A stretch of 23,016 nt of DNA from JBOCEF01 sp047610385. Lineage in GTDB: Bacteria; Pseudomonadota; Alphaproteobacteria; Rhodobacterales; Rhodobacteraceae. The translations under genes and the position numbers were made by a program. Shown piece by piece: positions 6,578 through 14,580 of the stretch. Numbering within the stretch: the first letter of the stretch is position 1; the number at the start of each line of letters is the position of its first letter. Where the stretch lies: the NCBI GenBank assembly GCA_047610385.1, contig JBLGAC010000061.1, positions 1 through 23,016 of the forward strand. The letters run 5' to 3'. The notes below the pieces were generated by a model, which was given only the letters and a program-made list of their open reading frames with translations, ran no database searches and had not been told where the DNA came from.

Positions 6578-7648
6578 ATGTCCGCTGACTTCCACGCCCT
6601 GACCGTGACGGCGGTGACGCCTGAAGGGACCGGCGCCATGTGCCTGACCCTGACGCCAGACCCCGCAGACCAGCGCGCATTTGCGTTTCGCCCGGGCCAG
6701 TACCTGACCCTGCGCGCGACCATCAACGGGCAGGAATTGCGGCGCGCCTATTCGATCTGCTCGGCCCCCGGGGATCCGTTGCAGGTGGGCGTCAAGCGGG
6801 TGGAGGACGGGCGCTTTTCCACCTTTGCGACCACCACGCTCAGCCCCGGCGACCAGATTGACGCGATGAGGCCTGAGGGGCGCTTTGGCCCCACCGCCAT
6901 CGGCGGCGCGCATGAATACCTGCTGATCGGCGCGGGATCGGGGGTCACGCCATTGCTGTCGATCGCCAAAACCACGTTGGAGCAGGAGCCTGACACACGC
7001 GTGACGCTGATCCTGGGCAACCGGCAAACCGAAGCGATCATGTTCAAAGAGGCGCTCGAAGACCTCAAGGACCGGTTCATGGGCCGCTTCACCCTGATCC
7101 ATGTGCTGAGCCGAGAGGCGCAGGACGCCGCACTGCTGACCGGGCGCATCGACGGCGCCAAGATCACGGCGATGGCCAAGGCGGGGCTGATCAATCCGGG
7201 CGCATGTGATCACGCGTATCTGTGCGGCCCCGGCCCGATGGTCACGGACGCGGCGGCGGCGCTGCAGGCGCTTGGCCTTGATGCAGGCCGGATCGGGCAT
7301 GAATTGTTCACCCCCGCCGCGGATGCCGTGGCCGCGCCCCCGTCGGCCCGTGCCGCCGCCGCCGCGGCCACTGGCGCGATGATCGACGTGACCTTGGATG
7401 GCGCGCGCCGGTCGTTCCCGCTGAACGGCGGCACGGTGCTGGAGGCCGCCCATGAAGCAGGGCTGGAGCTGCCGTGGTCCTGCGCCAACGGCATGTGCTG
7501 CACCTGCCGCTGCAAGGTGACCGCGGGCGAGGCGGAGATGGCGCAGAACTGGTCGCTGGAGCCATGGGAGATCAAGGCGGGGTTTATCCTTGCGTGCCAA
7601 GCGCGGCCGCTGGGCGATACGCTGTCGCTGGATTTTGACGCAGTGTGA
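6578..7648 (+). CDS. paaE: PaaE, epoxidase NADPH reductase
   Basis: This is a 356-residue electron-transfer subunit that passes electrons from NADPH through FAD and a 2Fe-2S centre to PaaA. The FAD domain has RAYS (56-59), the nucleotide domain GAGSGVTP (118-125) and CGPGPM (216-221). An Ala-rich linker (about 250-268) leads to a plant-type ferredoxin domain. The cluster cysteines are Cys302, Cys307, Cys310 and Cys340 (spacing 4, 2, 29); two extra Cys (308, 312) sit among them. The start follows GAGGA (6567-6571). It is the last paa gene here; no later pathway gene follows. Confidence 0.95.
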   Translation: MSADFHALTVTAVTPEGTGAMCLTLTPDPADQRAFAFRPGQYLTLRATINGQELRRAYSICSAPGDPLQVGVKRVEDGRFSTFATTTLSPGDQIDAMRPEGRFGPTAIGGAHEYLLIGAGSGVTPLLSIAKTTLEQEPDTRVTLILGNRQTEAIMFKEALEDLKDRFMGRFTLIHVLSREAQDAALLTGRIDGAKITAMAKAGLINPGACDHAYLCGPGPMVTDAAAALQALGLDAGRIGHELFTPAADAVAAPPSARAAAAAATGAMIDVTLDGARRSFPLNGGTVLEAAHEAGLELPWSCANGMCCTCRCKVTAGEAEMAQNWSLEPWEIKAGFILACQARPLGDTLSLDFDAV

Positions 7649-7692
7649 CGGGCGCCAGATGCGCATTATTCCCAAGTAGTGCAGATATCTGA

Positions 7693-7821
7693 ATGACATG
7701 CTTGAGAATTTGGCAGCAACGACGCGGCCCCGTTGGCCCCAGCGGCGACGCGCTGCAGATCGCCCATGCTGGCGGCGGGCTGCTCAGCTTCGGGGCCCTG
7801 CGCCGCAAACGCATGGCTTGA
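7693..7821 (+). CDS. Small ORF, unrecognised (doubtful)
   Basis: This is a 42-codon frame in the 208-base gap after paaE (ATG 7693, TGA 7819-7821). It encodes a basic peptide with GPVGPSGDALQIAHAGGG in the middle and ends RRKRMA. There is no good ribosome-binding site. It may be a gene remnant or chance, since high-GC DNA keeps many frames open. The rest of the gap shows only a GC-rich hairpin candidate near 7829-7850, downstream of the leftward thioesterase and without a T-run. Confidence 0.15.
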   Translation: MTCLRIWQQRRGPVGPSGDALQIAHAGGGLLSFGALRRKRMA

Positions 7822-7856
7822 TTGCGGCGGGGGGCGGCGGGCACCCCCCGGCCACA

Positions 7857-8288
7857 TCACGGCAGCGGGCGCTTTTGGCCGTCCTCGTCGATGGCGACGA
7901 AGGTGAACACCGCTTCGGTGACCTTCACATGTTCCTCAATCGGTTGGCGGGTGATCCAGACTTCGACGCCGATCTGCATCGACGTCGTGCCCTCGCGCAG
8001 CATCGCCGAATGGATCGACACCAGATCGCCCACATGCACGGCGCGGTGGAATTTCATCCCCTCAACGAAAATGGTCGCCACGCGGCCCTTGGCCCGCGAT
8101 CTGGCCAGCACCGAGGACCCAAGGTCCATCTGCGCCATCAGCCAGCCGCCGAAGATGTCGCCATTGGCGTTGGTGTCCGCGGGCATCGCCAGCGTCTGCA
8201 GCGTGATGCGGCCTTTGGGGGCCTCGCCTTCGCCATAGTCGGCATCCGCGTCGCCGGTGAAAATCGGGTCGTCGCTTTTCGGGCTCAT
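7857..8288 (-). CDS. YciA-type acyl-CoA thioesterase
   Basis: This is a 143-residue hotdog thioesterase of the YciA/acyl-CoA hydrolase type, which splits a range of acyl-CoAs into free acid and CoA in the cytoplasm. The signature TNANGDIFGGWLMAQMD (39-55) is clear, with the usual catalytic region at NGDIFGG and Asp55, followed by VEGMKFHRAVHVGDLV. An acidic 25-residue N-terminal extension precedes the fold. The ATG overlaps the stop of the upstream peptidase-like gene by four bases (ATGA), so the two are co-translated. It lies near the paa genes but on the opposite strand; whether it serves phenylacetate metabolism is unknown. Confidence 0.88.
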   Translation of the reverse strand: MSPKSDDPIFTGDADADYGEGEAPKGRITLQTLAMPADTNANGDIFGGWLMAQMDLGSSVLARSRAKGRVATIFVEGMKFHRAVHVGDLVSIHSAMLREGTTSMQIGVEVWITRQPIEEHVKVTEAVFTFVAIDEDGQKRPLP

Positions 8289-9223
8289 TGCACCACCTCT
8301 GGCGCTGCGGCTTCGCCCTTTGACGCGATGCGGTTTTCGCGCGGGATGTCGTGGGTCAGATCAAAGGCACCTTGGGATTTCCAGGCCTCCAGCGTCTGGC
8401 GGCTGACCTCAAAATGCATGCTGTCTTCGCGCCGGAACGCGACGCCCCAGAACCAGCCTTCTTCGCGGAAATATTCGTGCAGCAGCACCAGACCCAGCTG
8501 CGTCTTGGCATCGCCCATCTGATCAAGGCTGCCAGCGATGGTGACATCAAGCGCGGCACCGTAGGCATGGCCCGACACCGTGTCGGCGGACCCGCGCACC
8601 AGCCGCCCGCACAGCGATCCGGCAGAGCCAATGATGTCATAAAGCTCAGGCTCTTCGTCCTTCACCTTGGCGAAAATGCGCTTCAGGCTGTCCAAAGCCG
8701 GGCTCAGCATCCGCACGCGGAACGGGCCGACATCATCCAGCTTCAGATTGGACTTCAGGCGCTTGTTGTCAGGTTCTTGGCAATCATCGGTGTAATCGCG
8801 GCTGACGCGCGGCGATCCAAAGAACTGCTCCAACCACGCATGGCCTGATGGGTCGAGCGTGTCGTTCACTGTGCGCCGCTCCGGCGGTTGCACCAGCGAG
8901 ACATATCGCACGGCAGCATCGGGAAAATCGCGTTGGGCGGAGAGGTTGTCCTCCCCCTCTCCGCCCGCATCGCCGCGCTGTTCCAGATCACGCTCCATCC
9001 GATCCATGCGCCGAAGCGTGTCGTCGAAATCCAGCGACATGCGGTCAAGATCACGCTTGAGCGCGTCAATCCGGTCCAAAAGCAGCGGATCAGGCGCCGC
9101 TGCGACGGTCGGCGCAGGGTCAGGCGCGCCAAAGCTGCGCTTGGCGATTTCATTCATGAAAGGCAGCCACATGATCGCGAGGGCGATGATGATCGCCCAA
9201 CCGAAGCGTCCCAGAAAACCCAT
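8285..9223 (-). CDS. Membrane-anchored M15-like peptidase (D,D-carboxypeptidase fold)
   Basis: This is a 312-residue protein with a single N-terminal membrane segment (about 8-22), a coiled coil (about 47-83) and a C-terminal zinc-peptidase-like domain. The M15/extensin-like C-terminal pattern shows as SGHAYGAALDV, giving His219 and Asp226, and DSMHFEV, giving His270: the expected His-x6-Asp and His zinc ligands. Such enzymes trim cell-wall peptides or bind peptidoglycan in the periplasm. I chose ATG 9223 over an upstream start at 9328 because a strong AGGGAGGAG (9227-9235 on the plus strand) sits right before it and the membrane anchor follows at once. The actual substrate is not known. Confidence 0.8.
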   Translation of the reverse strand: MGFLGRFGWAIIIALAIMWLPFMNEIAKRSFGAPDPAPTVAAAPDPLLLDRIDALKRDLDRMSLDFDDTLRRMDRMERDLEQRGDAGGEGEDNLSAQRDFPDAAVRYVSLVQPPERRTVNDTLDPSGHAWLEQFFGSPRVSRDYTDDCQEPDNKRLKSNLKLDDVGPFRVRMLSPALDSLKRIFAKVKDEEPELYDIIGSAGSLCGRLVRGSADTVSGHAYGAALDVTIAGSLDQMGDAKTQLGLVLLHEYFREEGWFWGVAFRREDSMHFEVSRQTLEAWKSQGAFDLTHDIPRENRIASKGEAAAPEVVQ

Positions 9224-9340
9224 CTGCTCCTCCCTGAAGCGGCGCGGCAAAGAAGCCGGGCGATTGGCCGACGCTAACAGGCCCCGCCCCACGACGCGAG
9301 CGCCGGAGCGGTGTTTTGCGCGGCGCATCGCCTCGGGGGC

Positions 9341-11056
9341 TCAGCCCAGCCGGTTCAGCATCCATGAGGTGGCGCCGCGCAACGCAACGCGCGTGCGGCG
9401 GCGCATGGTTGCGGCGGCGGCGCGGTCCCCGGCAATGGCATCCAGCACCCGCTCAGGCGTCGCGGGCAGGCCCGTGGCCGGGTCGATGTTGCGCGGATGC
9501 ACGATCAGCGCCGCCGCGACCAGCGCATCAAGCGTTAGCGCCCGCCCCCGGCTGAATGGCGGATCGTCCGGCCCGCGCGGTGCCAGCGCCGGGCCATCCA
9601 ATGCAGCATGCGGGGCGGGGTGCGGCAGGGCGGGGGACAGATCATCAGTCAGGCCCCAGCCGGCATAAAACGGGCGGCCAAAGGTGGTGACCGGCACGCC
9701 GCGCAGCAGCGCTTCGAACCCCATCAGCGATGTCATGCAGACCACGCGGTCGGCCCATTGCAGGCACGCCTCAGCCAAAGCATCGGGCGCGCTGGCATCG
9801 GCGACGGCCAGCGCGGTGCCGGTCACTTTGCCGGGGCGCAGGCCGGTTTCAACGTCGGGATGCGGGCGCCACAGAATGAACGCGCCCGGCCAGCGGGCGC
9901 GGGCGGCGGCCAGCAGATCAGCGTTGCGCCGGATCCCCGGTGCCCCCCACCTGAGCGACGCGTCGCCTTCGACCTGCCCCACCACCAGCACCCGCATGCG
10001 CTCCGTGTCCGGCAAGACTGCCACCGGGGCCGAGAGGTTGTATTTCGTCACCCCTTCGGCCACCAACCGCGCACGCAGGCGCGCCGCGCAGGCCAGTAAG
10101 GCTGCAGGCATATCGGCCTTCGCCGCGCGTTCCAGATCACCGATGCGCGTGCAGTCGAAATGCAGGCCATGGCGCGCGGCGGCAAGGGATGCAGGCGGCG
10201 CATGGCGCAGCCCCAGCCCGACTGAGCGCACGAACCCATCCTCCAACCGCAACACATTCTGGACGTCCGGGTCGGACATGCCCCACAGGACCACGCACCC
10301 GCCTGCCGCCTGCGCCGCGGCCAAGGTGCGGACATGGCGCGCAGGCCCCCCCGGCCCCATCAGAAACGGCGCAGCGCAGCGGCGTTTCCAGCGGCTGAAA
10401 CCGACGGTGCAGGCGCGTTGGCCATTGCCCTCAGCGGCGGCGCGAAAGGCGATCGCCGCCTCAATGCCGCGGGTCATGTCGGTGGGGGCGCCGGTCCATG
10501 GGTCGGTCCAGCGCAGGCGCGCGGCCCAGGGCCCAGCGTCAACCGGGATCAGGTGGCCTTGGTCCAGATGCAGCGCATCAAGCCCCGCCATGGCAGCCCA
10601 GAACAGCGGCTGCGCGCCTGAGGCCCCTGCAATCCGCGCAACCGCGCCCGGGCGCAGCCCAGCAAGATCAGGGACCACAGCCCATCCGTCAGCCTTGGCG
10701 ATGCGCCCAGCGCGGCCAGTGGCGACCACCACCGCGCCGGGGCCAAATTCGGCGCGCGCACAGGCCAGCAGCGCGGAAATGTTAGCGGCACCGTCCAGAA
10801 CCACCACGCTTTCGGCGGCGCGCGCATCATGGCGCGGCACCGGCCAGAACAGGCGTTCATCGCGCAACATGGCAGGATCGGGCGCGGGCGCGAGGGCGCC
10901 GCCACCATGGGCAATCTGCGGTCGCCCCGGAATGGCAGGCGGCAGCGCGAATGGCAGAATGCGCCCGGGCGCGGGGGCGGCGTTCCACATGCAGGCGCGC
11001 GCAGGCGTTGTCGCCCGCCGCCCCGCCCCGATGCTGTCCAAAATCGCGCCCATCAT
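9341..11056 (-). CDS. KpsC-type capsule glycosyltransferase
   Basis: This is a 571-residue capsular polysaccharide protein of the KpsC/KpsS type. KpsC adds beta-Kdo residues to the lipid that anchors group 2 capsules. The second module is complete: RLEDGFVRSVGLG (about 270-282), GQVEGDAS (360-367), RPHPDV (397-402), MTSLMGFEALLRG (441-453) and GRPFYAGWGLT (460-470). The front part (1-230) looks like the worn remainder of the first module, ending in DPWTGAP and the SRWKR link; full two-module KpsC is longer, about 670. ATG 11056 follows a GAGG-rich stretch and lies 26 bases after the DUF707 stop. Only one Kdo transfer activity may remain. Confidence 0.85.
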   Translation of the reverse strand: MMGAILDSIGAGRRATTPARACMWNAAPAPGRILPFALPPAIPGRPQIAHGGGALAPAPDPAMLRDERLFWPVPRHDARAAESVVVLDGAANISALLACARAEFGPGAVVVATGRAGRIAKADGWAVVPDLAGLRPGAVARIAGASGAQPLFWAAMAGLDALHLDQGHLIPVDAGPWAARLRWTDPWTGAPTDMTRGIEAAIAFRAAAEGNGQRACTVGFSRWKRRCAAPFLMGPGGPARHVRTLAAAQAAGGCVVLWGMSDPDVQNVLRLEDGFVRSVGLGLRHAPPASLAAARHGLHFDCTRIGDLERAAKADMPAALLACAARLRARLVAEGVTKYNLSAPVAVLPDTERMRVLVVGQVEGDASLRWGAPGIRRNADLLAAARARWPGAFILWRPHPDVETGLRPGKVTGTALAVADASAPDALAEACLQWADRVVCMTSLMGFEALLRGVPVTTFGRPFYAGWGLTDDLSPALPHPAPHAALDGPALAPRGPDDPPFSRGRALTLDALVAAALIVHPRNIDPATGLPATPERVLDAIAGDRAAAATMRRRTRVALRGATSWMLNRLG

Positions 11057-11081
11057 GCCCTCGCCCCTCGGCAGGGCGCGA

Positions 11082-11969
11082 TCAGCGCGTGCCCTGCCAG
11101 ATGTCGCGCGTGATCTGCGCCCACAGCGTTTTCGCGGCCCGCGCCAGCGCATCCTTGCGCCACAGCGCGGGCGTCAGCAGCACCGTCAGCACCCCGGCCA
11201 GCGTGACCGAGGCGCGCCCCACAAGCCCCCGCCCCAGCGGCCCGTCATGGCCATGGGACAGCGTGCGGTAATAGCGCGGGCCCAGATGCGCCTTGAAGAA
11301 TGCCGCGCGCTCGTCCTCAAGATCACGGCCCTTTTCGGCCATCGCAGGGGCCAACGCACCTCCCAACGGGCGGCGATGAGCCATCGCGGCGGCGTCGATC
11401 ACCGCAACGCGCGCACCGGCCGGAGCGCGCACGAAACGGTGCCATATGAAATCGAGCCCCTTGGCCCCGGCGCGGCCCTTCATCTGCGGCAATGCGGCGC
11501 GCATCACGTCGGGGGTCATCAGCGGGGCCATCAGCTCCACAAAATTTGTGTACCGCACGTTGGTTAACAGATGCTGAACCGTGACAAAGTGTGAGAACGC
11601 GCTGCCCGGCGTCAATGCGGGCTGGCACAGATCCAGCCCCTGCGCGCGCGCGATGGCGAACAGGCGGGCCACCGTGTCGGCGCTGCCTTCCAGATCATCA
11701 TCGGGCAGCCAGATCAGGGCGCGCCCTGCCAGCATCTCCGGCCGGTCGGTGAAAATGGCGTGCAGCGCCTCCCACTTACCGCCCGGCAGCGGGATCACCG
11801 CGTCGGCATCAAATTCCGGCAGGTCCGGGATGTCCTGATATGGCGACAGCACAAGATCCCAATCGCGGTCCTTGCGGGCGGTTTTTGCCCAGCCACCAAC
11901 CCGGTGATCTGCGCCGATTCGCAGCACAACCAGACAGGCCGCAGCGGATTGATGGGAAATGCCGCTCAT
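11082..11969 (-). CDS. DUF707 family protein
   Basis: This is a 295-residue DUF707 protein. Family features are the N-terminal strand ACLVVLRIGADH, WLPDDDL (87-93) resembling the DxD metal site of GT-A glycosyltransferases, LCQPALTPGSAFSHFVT (114-130), RYTNFVELMAP, KGLDFIWHR and VAVIDAAAMAHRRPLGG. The molecular function of DUF707 is not established; the fold and the neighbours (KpsC-like gene downstream, glf upstream on the other strand) point to surface-glycan synthesis. Start ATG 11969 has AAGG nearby. A C-terminal hydrophobic stretch (about 250-268) may touch the membrane. Confidence 0.82.
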   Translation of the reverse strand: MSGISHQSAAACLVVLRIGADHRVGGWAKTARKDRDWDLVLSPYQDIPDLPEFDADAVIPLPGGKWEALHAIFTDRPEMLAGRALIWLPDDDLEGSADTVARLFAIARAQGLDLCQPALTPGSAFSHFVTVQHLLTNVRYTNFVELMAPLMTPDVMRAALPQMKGRAGAKGLDFIWHRFVRAPAGARVAVIDAAAMAHRRPLGGALAPAMAEKGRDLEDERAAFFKAHLGPRYYRTLSHGHDGPLGRGLVGRASVTLAGVLTVLLTPALWRKDALARAAKTLWAQITRDIWQGTR

Positions 11970-11989
11970 CCGCGCTGGCCCTTAACGTA

Positions 11990-12018
11990 TTGGAAACCGC
12001 GTCGCGCGAAAGTAACCC
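11990..12018 (+). promoter_or_regulatory. Possible glf promoter
   Basis: TTGGAA (11990-11995), 17 bases, TAACCC (12013-12018) lies in the 75-base gap between the divergent DUF707 and glf genes. The match is moderate. The ribosome-binding site GGAGGAGG follows at 12031-12038. Confidence 0.3.
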
Positions 12019-12044
12019 TGAGTTGCATCAGGAGGAGGCCCCAC

Positions 12045-13166
12045 ATGGCCCGCATCTGCATCACCGGCGCAGGGTTCAGCGGCGCCGTCATCGCGCGCTC
12101 GCTTGCCGAAGCGGGGTACAATGTTCTCGTCATCGACGAACGCTCCCATGTCGCGGGAAATTGCCATACGGAGCGCGACACCCAGACCGGGGTCATGGTG
12201 CACCGCTACGGCCCGCATATCTTCCACACAAGCGACGCCGAGGTGTGGTCCTACGTCAACCGCTTTGCCGAGATGGCACCTTTCGTCAACCGCGTGAAGG
12301 CGAATGTCGGCGGCAAAGTCTATTCCATGCCGATCAATCTGCACACAATCAACCAGTTCTACGGCACCGCGATGGACCCGGAACAGGCGCGCCGCTTCCT
12401 GCAAGCGCGCGCACGCACCGACATCGTGGACCCGCAGACCTTCGAAGAACAGGCCCTGCGCTTTGTCGGCGAAGACCTTTATCGTGCGTTTTTCGAAGGC
12501 TACACCCGTAAGCAATGGGGCGTTGATCCGTCAGAACTGCCCGCATCCATCCTCAAGCGTCTGCCGCTGAGGTTCAACTATGACGACAATTATTTTGACC
12601 ACCGCTGGCAGGCGATCCCGCGCCACGGCTACACCGCGCTGATCGACAACATCCTCGACGCACCGGGCATCGAGGTTCGCCTTGGCTGCAAGCATGAGGC
12701 GCTGGATGAGCGCTTCGAGCATCTCTTTTACTCCGGCCCGATCGACCGGTATTTCGGCTGGTCCGAAGGACGTCTGGGCTACCGCACCCTCGACTTCGAA
12801 GCCGTGCGCGGCGAGGGCGACATGCTCGGCTGCGCCGTGATGAACCACCCGGACCCGGCCACGCCCTACACCCGGATCACCGAGCATAAGCATTTCGCAC
12901 CATGGGAATCCGCGGGCCTGCCATCGTCGATCTGCTTTCGCGAATACTCACGCCTCTGCAGGGCCGAGGACATCCCCTACTACCCGATCCGGCTGGTGGC
13001 AGAAAAATCCAAGCTGGCGAAGTATGAGGCGATGGCCGCCGACACCCCCGGCGTCACCTTTGTCGGGCGACTCGGGACCTACAGCTACATCGACATGGAC
13101 GTGACGATCCGGCGGGCGATGGATGCGGCGGGCGCGTTTCTCGCGCGGCAACGCGCGGCGGCGTAG
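12045..13166 (+). CDS. glf: UDP-galactopyranose mutase
   Basis: This is a 373-residue flavoenzyme converting UDP-galactopyranose to UDP-galactofuranose, the donor for Galf in surface glycans. The FAD Rossmann motif GAGFSG (8-13) with the acid-ended second strand VIDER, HRYGPHIFHTSD (53-64), GYTRKQWG, the NYDDNYFD region and VGRLGTYSYIDMD near the C-terminus are all standard. Length fits the family (about 370-400). Start ATG 12045 has a strong GGAGGAGG. The last codons (RQRAAA and TAG) are part of the first unit of a five-copy tandem repeat. It is divergent from the DUF707/KpsC-like pair, so all three probably serve one polysaccharide. Confidence 0.96.
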   Translation: MARICITGAGFSGAVIARSLAEAGYNVLVIDERSHVAGNCHTERDTQTGVMVHRYGPHIFHTSDAEVWSYVNRFAEMAPFVNRVKANVGGKVYSMPINLHTINQFYGTAMDPEQARRFLQARARTDIVDPQTFEEQALRFVGEDLYRAFFEGYTRKQWGVDPSELPASILKRLPLRFNYDDNYFDHRWQAIPRHGYTALIDNILDAPGIEVRLGCKHEALDERFEHLFYSGPIDRYFGWSEGRLGYRTLDFEAVRGEGDMLGCAVMNHPDPATPYTRITEHKHFAPWESAGLPSSICFREYSRLCRAEDIPYYPIRLVAEKSKLAKYEAMAADTPGVTFVGRLGTYSYIDMDVTIRRAMDAAGAFLARQRAAA

Positions 13167-13287
13167 GCAACGCGGCAACGCGCGGCGGCGTAGGCAACGC
13201 GGCAACGCGCGGCGGCGTAGGCAACGCGGCAACGCGCGGCGGCGTAGGCAACGCGGCAACGCGCGGCGGCGTAGGCAACGCGGCAAC
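13147..13287. repeat. Five perfect 27-bp tandem repeats over the glf stop
   Basis: Units start at 13147, 13174, 13201, 13228 and 13255, followed by six bases of a sixth. Each unit is the octamer GGCAACGC, then 11 bases ending GTA, then GGCAACGC again. Unit 1 contains the glf TAG, so four more in-frame TAG codons follow. The octamer at both unit ends explains growth by slippage. The unit length is a multiple of three, so shadow frames stay open on both strands. The 147 bases to the right (13288-13434) are GC-rich and hold nothing I recognise. Confidence 0.95.
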
Positions 13288-13434
13288 CACGCCACCTGCC
13301 CTCCGCCGCCAAAAGCGCGCCCCGGGCCCCTCGCCGCGCAGGCACGCCCCCAACCACCGGCACGCCCGTCGGCGCGCGGTGCCCGGCCCAACCACCCTGC
13401 GCCGCAAGGCGAGGGATGGGCGGGAGCGCGCCTG

Positions 13435-14580
13435 TCAGCGCACCTCCAAACCCGTCGGCAGGCGCGACAGCCCCTCGGCCCCCGCCTCAGTGACCACCGA
13501 GCTGCGCCCCAAGCACATCGCGGTCCCGCTATCGCTGTCCATCAGAATCATATGGATGAAAAACACCATGCCCGGCGCCATCACCGTCGGGGCACCGTCA
13601 TAGAACATCTCCCGCTCCATCCATGACGGGGCGAACCGCGCGCCGAGGGCATAGCCGCAGGCGTTCAGCCGATGTCGCGACAACCCGTGCGCGTCCAGCA
13701 CCCGCGCATGGGCATCGAACACTTCGGACATCGCGCGGCCAGGGCGCATCGCCTCTTCGCAGGCCAGCAGCGCCTCTTGGGCCGCGGCGTGCATGGCGAC
13801 ATGCTCAGGCCGCGCGGCCCCCACTGCCACAGTGCGCATCAGCGCGGCGTGGTAATGGGCGCGCACCCCGGCCCATTCCAGCGTGATCTGGTCACGCGCC
13901 TCCAGCCGCCTGCGCCCGGCCTGATACCGGCACAAAAGCGCATGATCGCCCGACCCGATGATCGCCGGATTGGCGGGGTAATCACCGCCCAGCGCAAAGA
14001 CCTCGCCCTGCAGCGCGGCAAGAATGTCGGCCTCCTCCGCGCCAGCGCGGATCAGCGGCAGCGCCGCGTCATAGGCCGCATCGCCAATTTCCGCCGCGCG
14101 GCGTACATAGGTCAATTCCGCAGGCGATTTCACCAGCCGAAGCCGCGACACCAGATCGGAGGCGTCGACCAGATCGGCCCACCCGTCCAGCCGCGCCGCC
14201 ACCCGCCCACCATTAAGCGCGGTCAGCCCGTGGGTGTCGATTTCCCAGCCCAGCCGCGTGCCGGACATGCCCATATCGGCCAGCATCGTCCACAGATCCT
14301 CGGACGGGTCCGCCCCGGCGCCATCGCGCCAGACCCGCACGTCATCCACCACTGAGGTCAACTGCGCCTGCCGCAGATCGGCCGACCGCGTCAGCAGCGC
14401 CATCTTGTCCCCGGTCACCACAAGGCACTGGAAAAAGCAGTAGCCGAACGTGTCATAGCCGGTCAGCCAATACTGGCTTTCGGGCGCAAACAGCAGCATG
14501 CCATGCAGGCCCCGCGCCGCCATCTCGGCGCGCAGTGCCCCAAGCCGGGCGTCATATTCAGATCGCTCAAATTGCAGCAT
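13435..14580 (-). CDS. M24-family pita-bread protein lacking metal ligands
   Basis: This is a 381-residue protein of the Xaa-Pro peptidase/creatinase fold: a creatinase-type N-terminal domain (about 1-140) and a pita-bread domain (about 150-375). Aligned by eye to E. coli aminopeptidase P, the metal ligands are replaced: Asp260 by Glu and Asp271 by Ala in LEWAGVRAHYHAALMRT, His354 by Tyr in GYALG, Glu383 by His in GMVFFIHM, Glu406 by Gly in CLGRSSVVT. It is therefore closer to metal-independent members such as creatinase or ectoine hydrolase-like proteins, and the substrate is unknown. The start ATG shares its A with the pgeF stop (TGATG), so translation is coupled. Confidence 0.8.
   Translation of the reverse strand: MLQFERSEYDARLGALRAEMAARGLHGMLLFAPESQYWLTGYDTFGYCFFQCLVVTGDKMALLTRSADLRQAQLTSVVDDVRVWRDGAGADPSEDLWTMLADMGMSGTRLGWEIDTHGLTALNGGRVAARLDGWADLVDASDLVSRLRLVKSPAELTYVRRAAEIGDAAYDAALPLIRAGAEEADILAALQGEVFALGGDYPANPAIIGSGDHALLCRYQAGRRRLEARDQITLEWAGVRAHYHAALMRTVAVGAARPEHVAMHAAAQEALLACEEAMRPGRAMSEVFDAHARVLDAHGLSRHRLNACGYALGARFAPSWMEREMFYDGAPTVMAPGMVFFIHMILMDSDSGTAMCLGRSSVVTEAGAEGLSRLPTGLEVR

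Noticed and set aside
5819..7699. 626-codon minus-strand frame
   Set aside because: It is antisense to paaC, paaD and paaE, which are certain; the long opening is an effect of high GC.
9684..11567. 627-codon plus-strand frame
   Set aside because: It is antisense to the KpsC-like and DUF707 genes; its peptide is Ala/Pro/Arg-rich without motifs.
13147..13287. CRISPR-like array
   Set aside because: The units are head-to-tail with no spacers between them and no cas genes in the window; it is a plain tandem repeat.
13054..13407. Minus-strand protein with five 9-residue repeats (LPTPPRVAA)
   Set aside because: It stays open only because the repeat unit is a multiple of three; it overlaps the glf 3' end and has no start site or family features.
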